Source: Pseudomonadota bacterium (GTDB lineage: Bacteria > Chloroflexota > UBA6077 > JAJPHF01). Taken from it: a DNA stretch of 64,000 nucleotides. A program made the position numbers and the translations under genes. Below the pieces are notes generated by a model that was given only the letters and a program-made list of their open reading frames with translations, searched no databases and was not told the DNA's origin. Shown here piece by piece: positions 1 through 8,056 of this stretch (the first letter of the stretch is position 1; the number at the start of each line of letters is the position of its first letter). The stretch lies in the NCBI GenBank assembly GCA_021325365.1, contig JAJPHF010000027.1:6158-70157 (forward strand). Reading direction: 5' to 3'.

Positions 1-467
1 AGGTGCAGGCCCTCGGCGGGCGTGAAGGGGATGTCCTCGGGCAGCTTCGTGACCCAGTGGACGGCGCGGTGGGGCAGGCCGAAGTGCTCCTCCAGGATGC
101 CGCGCAGCCAGATGTTGGCCGCCGGCGTGAAGTAGCCCATGCCGATCTTGCGACCGATCAGGTCGGCGGGCTGTCGGATGCCCTTGCGGGCGTTCACGAA
201 CACGAAGCCGTGGCGGAAGCGCCGGTGGGGATAGATCGGCAGCGCGACGATCGGGTAGTCGCGGTCGCGGGCCATGAAGTAGCCAGGCGCGTTGAACTCG
301 CTGAGGTCGCACTGGAGGCTGCGCGCGATGCGGAAGGTACGGTCGCGCGCCGCCTCCAGCGAGAGCACGGTCAGCTCGATGCCATCTGGCTGGACGAGTC
401 CTTCCCGCAAGGGGCGCGTGATCTCGTAGTCGCCGGTCGCCAGCGTCAGGTGCAGCTTCTTCGCCAC
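1..467 (-). CDS. 4,5-dihydroxyphthalate decarboxylase-like / solute-binding-fold protein, partial (3' end outside window)
   Basis: The first 155 codons are present; the C-terminus runs off the left edge. I read it by hand on the minus strand: GTG start at 467, preceded by GGAGAG seven bases upstream. The N-terminus reads LHLTLATGDYEITRPLREG, followed by DGIELTVL, a segment with FNAPGYFMARDRDYP, then ALPIYPHRRFRHGFVFVN and GRKIGMGYFTPAANIWLRG. This order of motifs is typical of the 4,5-dihydroxyphthalate decarboxylase (Pht5-like) family, which shares the periplasmic-binding-protein fold. There is no signal peptide, which favours a cytoplasmic enzyme over a transporter component. It lies 17 bp downstream of an NMT1-type binding protein on the same strand, so the two are probably co-transcribed. 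Actual substrate unknown. Confidence 0.7.
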   Translation of the reverse strand, partial: MAKKLHLTLATGDYEITRPLREGLVQPDGIELTVLSLEAARDRTFRIARSLQCDLSEFNAPGYFMARDRDYPIVALPIYPHRRFRHGFVFVNARKGIRQPADLIGRKIGMGYFTPAANIWLRGILEEHFGLPHRAVHWVTKLPEDIPFTPAEGLH

Positions 468-484
468 GGCGGACTCTCCAGGCG

Positions 485-1633
485 TCAGGGAGTGATGCGG
501 CCGAGTCGCTCGACGGCGTACTGGCCGTAGCTGCGGTCGATGACCTTGCTCAGATCGACGCGCTGCAGCTGGGTGCCGTAGCGCAGGTAGTAGTCCTGCA
601 GCTCGTTTAGCGTGGTCGGGTCCATCTCGCTGTTCACGTCGATCAGATGCGTGGTCATGCGGGGATAGAGGCGCGCGTCTTTGATGGGAGTGTACTGCTG
701 GAGGACCTGATAGAACTCCTCGCGGCCGCCCTCGTTCTTCACGAACGTATGGTAGAAATCGCGCTGGCCGCGCAACCAGGCGGTCACGTAGCGCCGGGCG
801 GCCTCGGGCTGGCGCTCGGCGAACACGGGGCTGAGCAACTGCACCTGGGCGACGAGCCCGGGGTAGATCTCGCCGTTCAACATGACGGCCTTGGCGGCGC
901 CCTGCGTCTCGGCGACGCTGATGAACGGCTCCACGAGGTACGCGGCGTCGATCGCCTTGTTGGCCAGGGCCACGGGCGTGTCCGGGAAGGACAGGGTGGT
1001 GAACTGCACGTCGTCGAGGCTGAGGCCGCCCATCGCCAGCACGCGCTCCGTCCACACCTGGCCGAGCCCGCCGGGCGCGGAGAGGCCTAGGGTCATGCCG
1101 CGCAGGTCTTTGGGGTCTCGGTAGCGCCCACTGTCGACGTGGTCCTGGCGCACGACCATCCCGCCGGTGGTGTCGGTGGGCGGGATGATCGCGTTGAAGC
1201 CGACGATGCGGAAGGTGATGTCGCGGGCCAGGGCGTTCAGCAGGCTGCCGTCGACGGAGCTGGACGCGAAGTCCAGCTCGCCGACGGCGAGGGCGGGCAG
1301 GGCATCCGTGCTGCTCCGCAGCGGGACCAGCTCCACGTCGAGCCCTTCTTCCTGGAAGTAGCCCCGCGCGAGGGCGGCGAAGAACCCCGAGTCGCCCACC
1401 AGCCCGGTCGAGCCGGTCTTCACGGCGACGGGCGGGCTGAGCGGCGGGACGGCGGACCCGGCCGGGGTAGCGGGGGCGGGCGCGGCGGCGGGGGCTGGAG
1501 GCGCCTCGGGCGGCGGCGCCGGAGCCGCCGGAGGGCGCGTCGGGGCGGGCGTGGGCGCGCAGGCCGCGAGCGCCAGGGCGGGCGCGAGCGCGAGCAGCGC
1601 GAGGACGTGGGCCAGACGACTCGGCTCGGGCAT
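485..1633 (-). CDS. NMT1/THI5-like ABC transporter substrate-binding lipoprotein
   Basis: A 382-residue lipoprotein. I chose the ATG at 1633 because GGAGG lies seven bases upstream and it gives a clean signal peptide ending in a lipobox (LALAAC, Cys25); the frame stays open to 1684 but that extension is signal-unlike. A Pro/Ala linker of about 45 residues precedes the mature domain. That domain has the NMT1/SsuA pattern: GFFAALARGYFQEEGLDVEL, a GELDFASSSVDGSL segment, LRGMTLGLSAPGGLG, then AIDAAYLVEPFISVAE. These proteins present small organic ligands to an ABC permease at the outer face of the membrane. No permease or ATPase is adjacent; the nearest partner gene is the decarboxylase-like ORF 17 bp downstream. 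Confidence 0.85.
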   Translation of the reverse strand: MPEPSRLAHVLALLALAPALALAACAPTPAPTRPPAAPAPPPEAPPAPAAAPAPATPAGSAVPPLSPPVAVKTGSTGLVGDSGFFAALARGYFQEEGLDVELVPLRSSTDALPALAVGELDFASSSVDGSLLNALARDITFRIVGFNAIIPPTDTTGGMVVRQDHVDSGRYRDPKDLRGMTLGLSAPGGLGQVWTERVLAMGGLSLDDVQFTTLSFPDTPVALANKAIDAAYLVEPFISVAETQGAAKAVMLNGEIYPGLVAQVQLLSPVFAERQPEAARRYVTAWLRGQRDFYHTFVKNEGGREEFYQVLQQYTPIKDARLYPRMTTHLIDVNSEMDPTTLNELQDYYLRYGTQLQRVDLSKVIDRSYGQYAVERLGRITP

Positions 1634-1683
1634 GGGCGCCTCCAGCGCACCAGGGATGCTCGCGCGCCGCGCGAGGGGCTGCA

Positions 1684-1944
1684 TTATCCCACGCGGCCGG
1701 CGCGCTCGCTAGGGGCTGGCGGGAGGGCGGCTGGAGGGACGCGCAGGGCGGGCATGACCTCCCGCGCGAAGAGGCGCAGCGAGTGCAGGGTGCGCTCCTC
1801 GCCCAGACTGCTCCAAGCGGGGAGGAACAGCGCGCCCGCGACGGTGTTGAAGCCGTGCCGCACCATCCACTCGCCGTCGGGACCGCTCGTGGGATACCAG
1901 AGCGGCGGGTGGGGCTGCTGGTAGGGACGCATACCTCTCCTCAC
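1684..1944 (-). pseudogene. Remnant of a luciferase-like flavin-dependent monooxygenase
   Basis: An 86-codon open frame holds two separated pieces of a LLM-class flavin-dependent oxidoreductase. The first is RPYQQPHPPLWYPTSG with RHGFNTVAG, normally found mid-protein around residue 180-230. The second is LRLFAREVMPALR, normally near the C-terminus. The N-terminal ~180 residues with the FMN-binding barrel strands and roughly 60-80 residues between the pieces are missing. No convincing RBS precedes its ATG codons. I read it as decayed debris 51 bp upstream of the NMT1-like gene. A functional micro-protein is possible but unlikely. Confidence 0.65.
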
Positions 1945-2080
1945 GCCCAGCGTGGCGCACGCCGAAGGAGAGGCCGCGTGCTGTGGGCGGCGCGAATGGG
2001 GCCTGGTGGCGGCATCCCTAGCAGCCTGCGGCCGGTGTTCCCCCGCCCTAGTCCAGCAGCAGAGGCCTCGCCGGTCTTCG

Positions 2081-2124
2081 GCGCGGTCCGGTAGAGCAGG
2101 AAGCCCTGCTCTACCGGACCGCGC
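2081..2124. terminator. Perfect 20-bp stem, 4-nt loop hairpin
   Basis: Arms 2081-2100 and 2105-2124 are exact reverse complements around the loop AAGC. It lies 70 bp past the stop of the small peptide gene (minus) and so could end its transcript. There is no T-tract on either side, so intrinsic termination is uncertain. It may instead be a REP-type palindrome. Confidence 0.5.
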
Positions 2125-2193
2125 GGTGGAACGGCCCGGCGCGGTGGCGTGCTGCAGAGACCGCGCGGTCGCCAGTGGGGACGACCCCGCTGA

Positions 2194-2508
2194 CTACTGG
2201 CCCTGGGTGCGGTAGATGGTCTGGATGCCGCCGATCGTCGTGCCCCAGACCGTCTGGTTCCAAGCGGCTGCACCGCTGCCGTTGTACCACCAGGGATTGT
2301 GGCTGGAGGTCGACGGGGTGTACTGCGGTCCGCCGTAGAACCACTCATAACCCTGCACGTCGGGCTGGTCGGCCGGGGCAAAAGCGGCCATGGCCATCGC
2401 ATCCAGCATGCACTGCTGCTGCCGGGGCAGGGTGTTGCGGAACTGCCCGAGCTTCTGAGCGAATGCCTGACACTCGGCCACGCTGGGCATCTGGTCCTGC
2501 TCAGACAT
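2194..2508 (-). CDS. Small Trp/Tyr/Gln-rich protein of unknown function (possible peptide precursor)
   Basis: 104 residues from the ATG at 2508, preceded by TGGAGG at seven-base spacing; the frame continues upstream but without an RBS. The N-terminal half is a predicted amphipathic helix (FAQKLGQFRNTLP, then QQQCMLDAMAMAAFAP). After a DVQGYEW turn, the C-terminal half is low in charge and rich in W, Y, G, N, T and Q (for example PWWYNGSGAAAWNQTVW). This helical-leader plus aromatic or polar tail layout resembles leader/core organisation of secreted or modified peptides. No modification enzyme lies next to it. It is monocistronic, with a promoter-sized gap to the divergent binding-protein gene. 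I do not recognise the family with confidence. Confidence 0.6.
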   Translation of the reverse strand: MSEQDQMPSVAECQAFAQKLGQFRNTLPRQQQCMLDAMAMAAFAPADQPDVQGYEWFYGGPQYTPSTSSHNPWWYNGSGAAAWNQTVWGTTIGGIQTIYRTQGQ

Positions 2509-2786
2509 GCTGTACCTCCAAAAGCGGCACTCGCGCCGCCGATCGGCGGTGCGCGCGCGCACCGTGCCCGCCAGTGCATCTATCTTACGCGCCCGGCGAT
2601 TTTCTGTCGCGCGGCAGTTTCGTCGCCAGCGCTCCGCAACTCCGGGCGTATAATGGGCGCACTCGGGCGCGAGGACGTGGTGTTCGGGCGCCGCCGCGGA
2701 GCGAGGGCCGGCGTGGGGGGACGGCTCGGCCAGCGCGGCGGGGCGGGAAGAGTGGCGCGGGGCGGCGGGCGGAAGGAGGCGGCACG

Positions 2787-3908
2787 ATGAGGCGCGCGGG
2801 GATGACGCTGCTCGCGCTGGCGGCGCTGCTCGCGGCCTGTGCGCCCGCCGCCGCGCCCGCGGCGGCGCCCAGCGCGGTGGGGGGCACGACCGGGGCGGCC
2901 GCGCCGAGCGACGCGGCGGCGTACCGCCAGCGGGTGATCGACGGCGCCCGCGCCGAGGGCGAGGTCAACATTCTGCTCAGCTCGATCTGGACGCCGGAGA
3001 CGCTGCAGCTGCTGGAAGCGGCGGTCGAGCGCGAGTATGGCGTGGGCCTCAAGATCAATCGCACGCCGAGCACGAACTACGGCGCGCACGCCGCGCAGCT
3101 CATGAGCGAGCTGCAGGCGGGCGCCACGCCGTCCTACGACCTGCACCAGAGCAGCGACGCGAGCTCGTCGCTGCTGATCCAGGCGGACGCGCTGGAGCCG
3201 GTGGACTGGGCGGCGCTGCTGCCAGCCGGCACGCCGCCCGAGGTCGTGCAGGGCGACGGCCGCGTGCTGGTGACCTACACGTCGTTCAACGGCATCATGT
3301 ACGACCCGGCGGTGGTGCCGGCGAGCGCGGTGCCGCGCTCGCTGAAGGACCTCGCCGATCCGCGCTGGCGCGGCAAAGTGATGCTCGCGGCGTCGCCCGA
3401 CATCCACCTGCCGTACGTCTACGAGTGGGGCCACGACCCGGCGCTGGCTACCCTGCGGGCCGTGATCGCGAACGGGGCGACCACCGGCACGTTCTTTGAC
3501 CAGCAGAACCGCTACACCGCCAAGGAAGTGGCGATGATCGAGGTGTCGAGCCTCATCTACGCCTCGGCGCGCCAGCGGGGCATACCCGGCGAGTTCACGC
3601 TGCTCGACTTCGCCGATACCACGTCGCACCACCTGTCGGTGCCGCGCCGGGCCGCGCACCCGAACGCCGCGAAGCTGCTCGCGGCGGTCATCGCCGGGCC
3701 GGAGGGGCAGCGGATCGCCGCGGAGTACATCGGCGCCGGCAATCGCTACTACGACGGCACCTGGGAGCAGCGGCTGATGGCGCAGGCGAACGCCACGGGC
3801 TTGCCGACCTTCTCGTGGTGGACGGAGCCCGGCGCCCTGGACTTCCTGCTCTCGCCGGGCGGCGAGGACGTGAAGAAGGAGATCAACACGATCCTCCAGG
3901 GCGGGTAG
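2787..3908 (+). CDS. Extracellular solute-binding lipoprotein (iron/thiamine-type, SBP_bac_6-like)
   Basis: 373 residues; ATG at 2787 with GGAAGGAGG upstream and an immediate signal peptide ending LLAAC (Cys18). The mature protein shows the pattern of AfuA/PotD-like binding proteins: ARAEGEVNILLSS near the start, TSFNGIMYDPA, LKDLADPRWRGKVMLAASPD (hinge region), and a C-terminal YYDGTWEQRLMAQ. The family delivers ferric iron, thiamine, phosphonates or small organics to a permease. No membrane component is adjacent. It converges on the NMT1-type gene at 3928, with only 19 bp between stops. An iron-type importer with the same binding-protein class lies at 24.8-28.9 kb and could share components. 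Confidence 0.8.
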   Translation: MRRAGMTLLALAALLAACAPAAAPAAAPSAVGGTTGAAAPSDAAAYRQRVIDGARAEGEVNILLSSIWTPETLQLLEAAVEREYGVGLKINRTPSTNYGAHAAQLMSELQAGATPSYDLHQSSDASSSLLIQADALEPVDWAALLPAGTPPEVVQGDGRVLVTYTSFNGIMYDPAVVPASAVPRSLKDLADPRWRGKVMLAASPDIHLPYVYEWGHDPALATLRAVIANGATTGTFFDQQNRYTAKEVAMIEVSSLIYASARQRGIPGEFTLLDFADTTSHHLSVPRRAAHPNAAKLLAAVIAGPEGQRIAAEYIGAGNRYYDGTWEQRLMAQANATGLPTFSWWTEPGALDFLLSPGGEDVKKEINTILQGG

Positions 3909-3927
3909 GGATCGAAGCGAGGCTGGC

Positions 3928-5112
3928 TCACGGGCTTGGTGGATGGTAGGGGCCGAGGCGGGCCACCGCGTAGTCGACGAAGCGCGGGTCGATGAGCTTT
4001 GTCGCGTCCACTGGCTGCTGGACGAAGCCCTTGCTGAGATAGTATTGCACGTCGGCGGCGATGCGGTCGGGCATGACGCGCCCATCCGGGTCCATCGCAT
4101 TGAAGCCCATCCGGTCGTAGAGCGTCTTGTCCTTGACCGGGGTGTGCTCGGCCAGGACGTCGACGACGGCGGCCTTGTCGCGGCCGTAGAGGAACGCGTC
4201 GTCGAAGTCGCGCACGCCGCGCAGATTGGCGACCATGAAGCGATAGGCGGCCTCGGTCTCGGCGAAGGCCGGGCCGTAGAGCCAGACTGACGTGTACTCG
4301 TCGGGAGTGATCTCGCCGAGCGCGCGCCAGCGGCGCAGGATGCCCAGGCTCTCGCCGAGGGCCAGGTAGGGCTCGACCTGATAGCCCGCGTCGATGACGC
4401 CGGTGGCGAAGGCGGTGTTCATGTCAGGGTAGGCAAGCTCGACGATCGTCACGTCGTCGCGCGTCAGCCCGCCGCGTTCTAGCATCCGGTCGAGCTGAAT
4501 GTCGGTGACCGTTCCGGTGTTGGGCACGTTGATGCCGAGCGCCAGCCCGCGCAGGTCTGGCCAGTCGCGCACGCGACCGCTGTCGGCCACGTCGGGGCGC
4601 AGCGCCAGCGCGCCACTGGAGTGCTCGGGCGTCTGCCGGCCCTTGTCACCGACGATGCGCAGCGGCAGGCCGCGGTTGATGGCGTTGAAGAAGGCCGCGG
4701 CGGCGGTGACGCCGGCGGCGTCGAGCTGGCCGGTGGTCAGGTGGGGCATCGCCTCGGCCGCGCCGTTCACCCGCGTCAGGTCGACGTCGAGGCCCTCTTC
4801 AGCGAAGTAGCCGCGCTCCTGGGCGATGAACACGCCGGCGTCGGAGAGTGTCATCAGCACCCCGAGCTTCACTGTGACCGGCGGCGCGAGCGGGGCTGGC
4901 GCGGCGGGCGCCGCTGGCTGACTGGCCGCGTTGGCCTCTTGCGGCGGCGCGCTACTCGGGCCGGCCGGGGCGGGAGGGCTGGCAGGCGCGGCGGCCGGCG
5001 CGCCGCAACTGGCCAGGACCAGGCTGGCCAGCGCTAGGAGCCACGCCCGGCCCGCGCTGCGCGAGGTGAGCGCCCGCCGCGGCGCCGTCGTCGTCACCCG
5101 AAGCCGGTTCAT
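3928..5112 (-). CDS. NMT1/THI5-like ABC transporter substrate-binding lipoprotein
   Basis: 394 residues from the ATG at 5112, with CCAGGAGG upstream; the open frame extends to 5310 but only through repeat DNA. The signal peptide ends VLASC (Cys36), followed by a 45-residue Ala/Pro linker. The core domain reads VTVKLGVLMTLSDAGVFIAQ, then RGYFAEEGLDVDL, GQLDAAGVTAAAAFFNA, LRGLALGINVPNTGT and GVIDAGYQVEPYLALGE, all typical of NMT1 binding proteins. It resembles the gene at 485-1633 in layout and C-terminal motif (LIDPRFVDYAVARLG versus VIDRSYGQYAVERLG), so the two are probable paralogues. No permease is adjacent; four repeat copies separate it from the catabolic operon upstream. Confidence 0.85.
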   Translation of the reverse strand: MNRLRVTTTAPRRALTSRSAGRAWLLALASLVLASCGAPAAAPASPPAPAGPSSAPPQEANAASQPAAPAAPAPLAPPVTVKLGVLMTLSDAGVFIAQERGYFAEEGLDVDLTRVNGAAEAMPHLTTGQLDAAGVTAAAAFFNAINRGLPLRIVGDKGRQTPEHSSGALALRPDVADSGRVRDWPDLRGLALGINVPNTGTVTDIQLDRMLERGGLTRDDVTIVELAYPDMNTAFATGVIDAGYQVEPYLALGESLGILRRWRALGEITPDEYTSVWLYGPAFAETEAAYRFMVANLRGVRDFDDAFLYGRDKAAVVDVLAEHTPVKDKTLYDRMGFNAMDPDGRVMPDRIAADVQYYLSKGFVQQPVDATKLIDPRFVDYAVARLGPYHPPSP

Positions 5113-5216
5113 GCCGCACCTCCTGGCCGCCACGATCCGGGCCGTCTTGTCGCCGCTACTATAGCAGCGGATCAGTGATACCCGGCCCGGTCCGAGCGTT
5201 CGGTTAGCGGGGCGCC

Positions 5217-5390
5217 CCCTCACCCCGACCCTCTCCCAGGGGGAGAGGGAGTAAGACGCGCCCTCACCCCGGCCCTCTCCCAGGGGGAGAGGGGGAGGGA
5301 CGGACGTCACCCCCTGCCCCCCTCTCCCGTAGGAGAGGGGGAGGACGAGGGACCGCCCTCACCCCGACCCTCTCCCAGGGGGAGAGGGAG
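5217..5390. repeat. Cluster of four GC-rich palindromic repeats (family A)
   Basis: Copies at 5217-5251, 5261-5296, 5308-5343 and 5356-5390, each about 35 bp. The core is CCCTCACCCC-N-ACCCTCTCCC then GGGGGAGAGGG, which folds as a hairpin. They fill the 368-bp gap between the binding-protein gene and the zinc-ribbon gene. The rest of the gap (5391-5480) shows nothing I can name. Confidence 0.9.
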
Positions 5391-5480
5391 TAGGTGAACA
5401 GTAGCTCCGGACTCGGTATGACAGGGTACCGGCCAGACAGCGCAGGAGAACAGCTTGCCGCGGGTTCTCCGAAGGGGTCG

Positions 5481-5666
5481 CTACTTGGCCGCCGTCTCGC
5501 CGTCGATCGGGACGTTGGCGCCGGCAATCCGCGCCTCCCGACGCGGGAACTCGGCGTTGCAGAGCGGGCAGAACATGGTGAAGCTCGGGCCGCGATCGTA
5601 GACGCGCTTGTGAATGTTGTACTCGTGCTCGCACTTGGGGCAGACGACGTAGACCTCGGGCGGCAT
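5481..5666 (-). CDS. Small double-CxxC zinc-ribbon protein
   Basis: 61 residues, ATG at 5666 with GGGAGG upstream. Two CxxC pairs (Cys9/Cys12 and Cys33/Cys36) flanking a basic or aromatic stretch form a rubredoxin/zinc-ribbon-like metal site; CPLCNAEFPRRE is a typical second knuckle. It sits 16 bp after the UbiD decarboxylase gene and is probably the last gene of that operon. Possible roles are an accessory metal-binding subunit for the decarboxylase or a small redox or assembly protein; the sequence does not decide. Confidence 0.75.
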   Translation of the reverse strand: MPPEVYVVCPKCEHEYNIHKRVYDRGPSFTMFCPLCNAEFPRREARIAGANVPIDGETAAK

Positions 5667-5682
5667 GGCTCCTCCCTTTTAT

Positions 5683-7074
5683 CTATCCCAGCAGGTCTTC
5701 GAGGGAGACGCGGTCGAGGGCGTCCTGCGGCACCTTGGCCAGTGGCGGGAACGGCTTGCCGACCGGCTTGGTGCTGTCGATCATCAGGCCGCCGACGCGC
5801 ATCTCGCGCTCCGTCGAGGGGTCCTGCCGGTTGGCCGCGAGGTCGTGGTAGATCTGCACCTGGGCGGTGTCGGCATCCACCCGCGTGGCGATCGAGAACA
5901 GCACGGCGTTCAGGTCGAACGGGTCGATGTCCTCGTCCACCAGGATGACGTTCTTCACGCGGTCAGCGAAGCTGCCCATGACCAGCGCGCCCAGCCGCGT
6001 GCCGTCGCCCGGCCGGCTGAGGCGCGCTTGCACGACGTAGGTGAAGGGCGCGATGTTGGCGACCGCCTTCACGCCCGGGTAGCGCTGCTTGAGGACCGCG
6101 TACATCTGCGCCGTCGAGCCCATGTGGCCGAGCGTCTCGTGGCTGGTCCAGCTCTCGATGACGATCGGGTCGTGGCGGAAGGTGATGGCCGTCGGCTCGA
6201 ACACCGGCTCCTGCGTCTGCGGCGAGTAGTAGACCATAAAGTCGGCCCAGGGGCCGCACAGCTCGCGCCGGGTGAGGTCGACGTAGCCCTCCACGACCAG
6301 CTCGGCGTCGGCCGGCACGAGGAGGTCCGCGCCGAACGTCTCGGACGGCACCACCCGCACGGGGCCGCCCATGACGCCGCCGGCGTAGTGGTACTCGTCG
6401 AGGTCCCAGGAGCAGGCGCTCGCCGCGGCCAGCTCGAACGCGGGATGGTGGCCGAGGACGAAGGCGATCGGCATCTTCGTCGCGCCGGCCGCGCGCCAGC
6501 CGTTCATCTGCTCGTTCAGGTGGCGTGGGTTGATGCGGACCGCCGCCCAGTCGGGCGCACGCACGTGGATGCGGTGCCACGACAGGTTGTAGCGCGAGCG
6601 GTCGTACGCGCGGCCGATGCCGATGGCGCACAGCCAACCGGGGCGCGCGTCGTACTCGTCCTTGCGGTAGACCGGCAGGCGGAAGAGGGACACGTCGGCG
6701 CCGCGCCAGACGTTCTGCTTTACCGGCGCGTCGTCGCGGCTGACCTGCACGGGCTCGGCCGTCGAGCTGGTGCGCCGGATCCACTCGGCGGCCAGCTGCT
6801 CGAAGCTCGCGCCGGGTGGCATGCCGATCGCCACCGCCTCGCGCAGCTCGGTGGACAGCTCCGACCAGAGGACGCGACCGAGCCAAGGCTGGCCGGCGAG
6901 GGTCTGCACGCCGCGCATGAGCAGCACCGGCTTGCGGCCCTGCTGCCGCAGCTTGGTGAGCAGGGCCGCGGCATCGCAGTCTTGCAGGCGGAAGTCCTTG
7001 CCGGTCACGTCGACTTCGAGTAGCTCCTCCGGGTAGCGCTCGCCGAGATGGGACAGAAATGAGCGCAAGTCCAT
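5683..7074 (-). CDS. UbiD family (de)carboxylase
   Basis: 463 residues, close to the usual 450-500. UbiD enzymes use prenylated FMN to decarboxylate, or reversibly carboxylate, aromatic, heteroaromatic and alpha,beta-unsaturated acids in the cytoplasm. Recognisable segments are DVSLFRLPVYRKDEYDA, NLSWHRIHVRAPD, HPAFELAAASACSWD, EYHYAGGVMGGPVRVV, AELVVEGYVDLT and a C-terminal VDEDIDPFDLNAVLFSIATR (the family's vDdDIDp motif). The gene lies in a minus-strand run, 9 bp after the ABC ATPase gene. With the molybdenum hydroxylase upstream, this suggests oxidation plus decarboxylation of one imported aromatic acid. The UbiX prenyltransferase needed for the cofactor is not in the window. A second UbiD lies at 18404. 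Confidence 0.92.
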   Translation of the reverse strand: MDLRSFLSHLGERYPEELLEVDVTGKDFRLQDCDAAALLTKLRQQGRKPVLLMRGVQTLAGQPWLGRVLWSELSTELREAVAIGMPPGASFEQLAAEWIRRTSSTAEPVQVSRDDAPVKQNVWRGADVSLFRLPVYRKDEYDARPGWLCAIGIGRAYDRSRYNLSWHRIHVRAPDWAAVRINPRHLNEQMNGWRAAGATKMPIAFVLGHHPAFELAAASACSWDLDEYHYAGGVMGGPVRVVPSETFGADLLVPADAELVVEGYVDLTRRELCGPWADFMVYYSPQTQEPVFEPTAITFRHDPIVIESWTSHETLGHMGSTAQMYAVLKQRYPGVKAVANIAPFTYVVQARLSRPGDGTRLGALVMGSFADRVKNVILVDEDIDPFDLNAVLFSIATRVDADTAQVQIYHDLAANRQDPSTEREMRVGGLMIDSTKPVGKPFPPLAKVPQDALDRVSLEDLLG

Positions 7075-7082
7075 AGGTCACC

Positions 7083-7903
<821 letters not shown>

Positions 7904-7907
<4 letters not shown>

Positions 7908-8056
7908 AGCTGCCGTCCCGGGCAGGGCGCGGCGAGCAGCGCCCCTATATCGGCCGAAACGGTGGGTCGGCAGGGGGCGGCGAGCGGTGCCCCTCCGCCG
8001 ACCGTGGCGGTGGGGCGCCAGGGCGCGGCAAGCAGCGTGCTTACACGGGTCGTCAT
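7904..8056 (-). CDS. Candidate 50-residue repeat protein, coupled by ATGA overlaps at both ends
   Basis: The ATG at 8054-8056 overlaps the hydroxylase stop (ATGA), and its own TGA overlaps the ATG of the ABC ATPase (ATGA at 7904-7907). The frame carries three tandem units of exactly 48 bp, or 16 residues (DNA copies start at 7923, 7971 and 8019). The peptide repeat is LLAAPWRPT / PLAAPCRPT / LLAAPCPG, separated by Gly/Ala/Val-rich turns. I recognise no family. The alternative is a non-coding GC-rich repeat that happens to keep frame. Exact 48-bp spacing and coupled starts make translation plausible. Confidence 0.45.
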
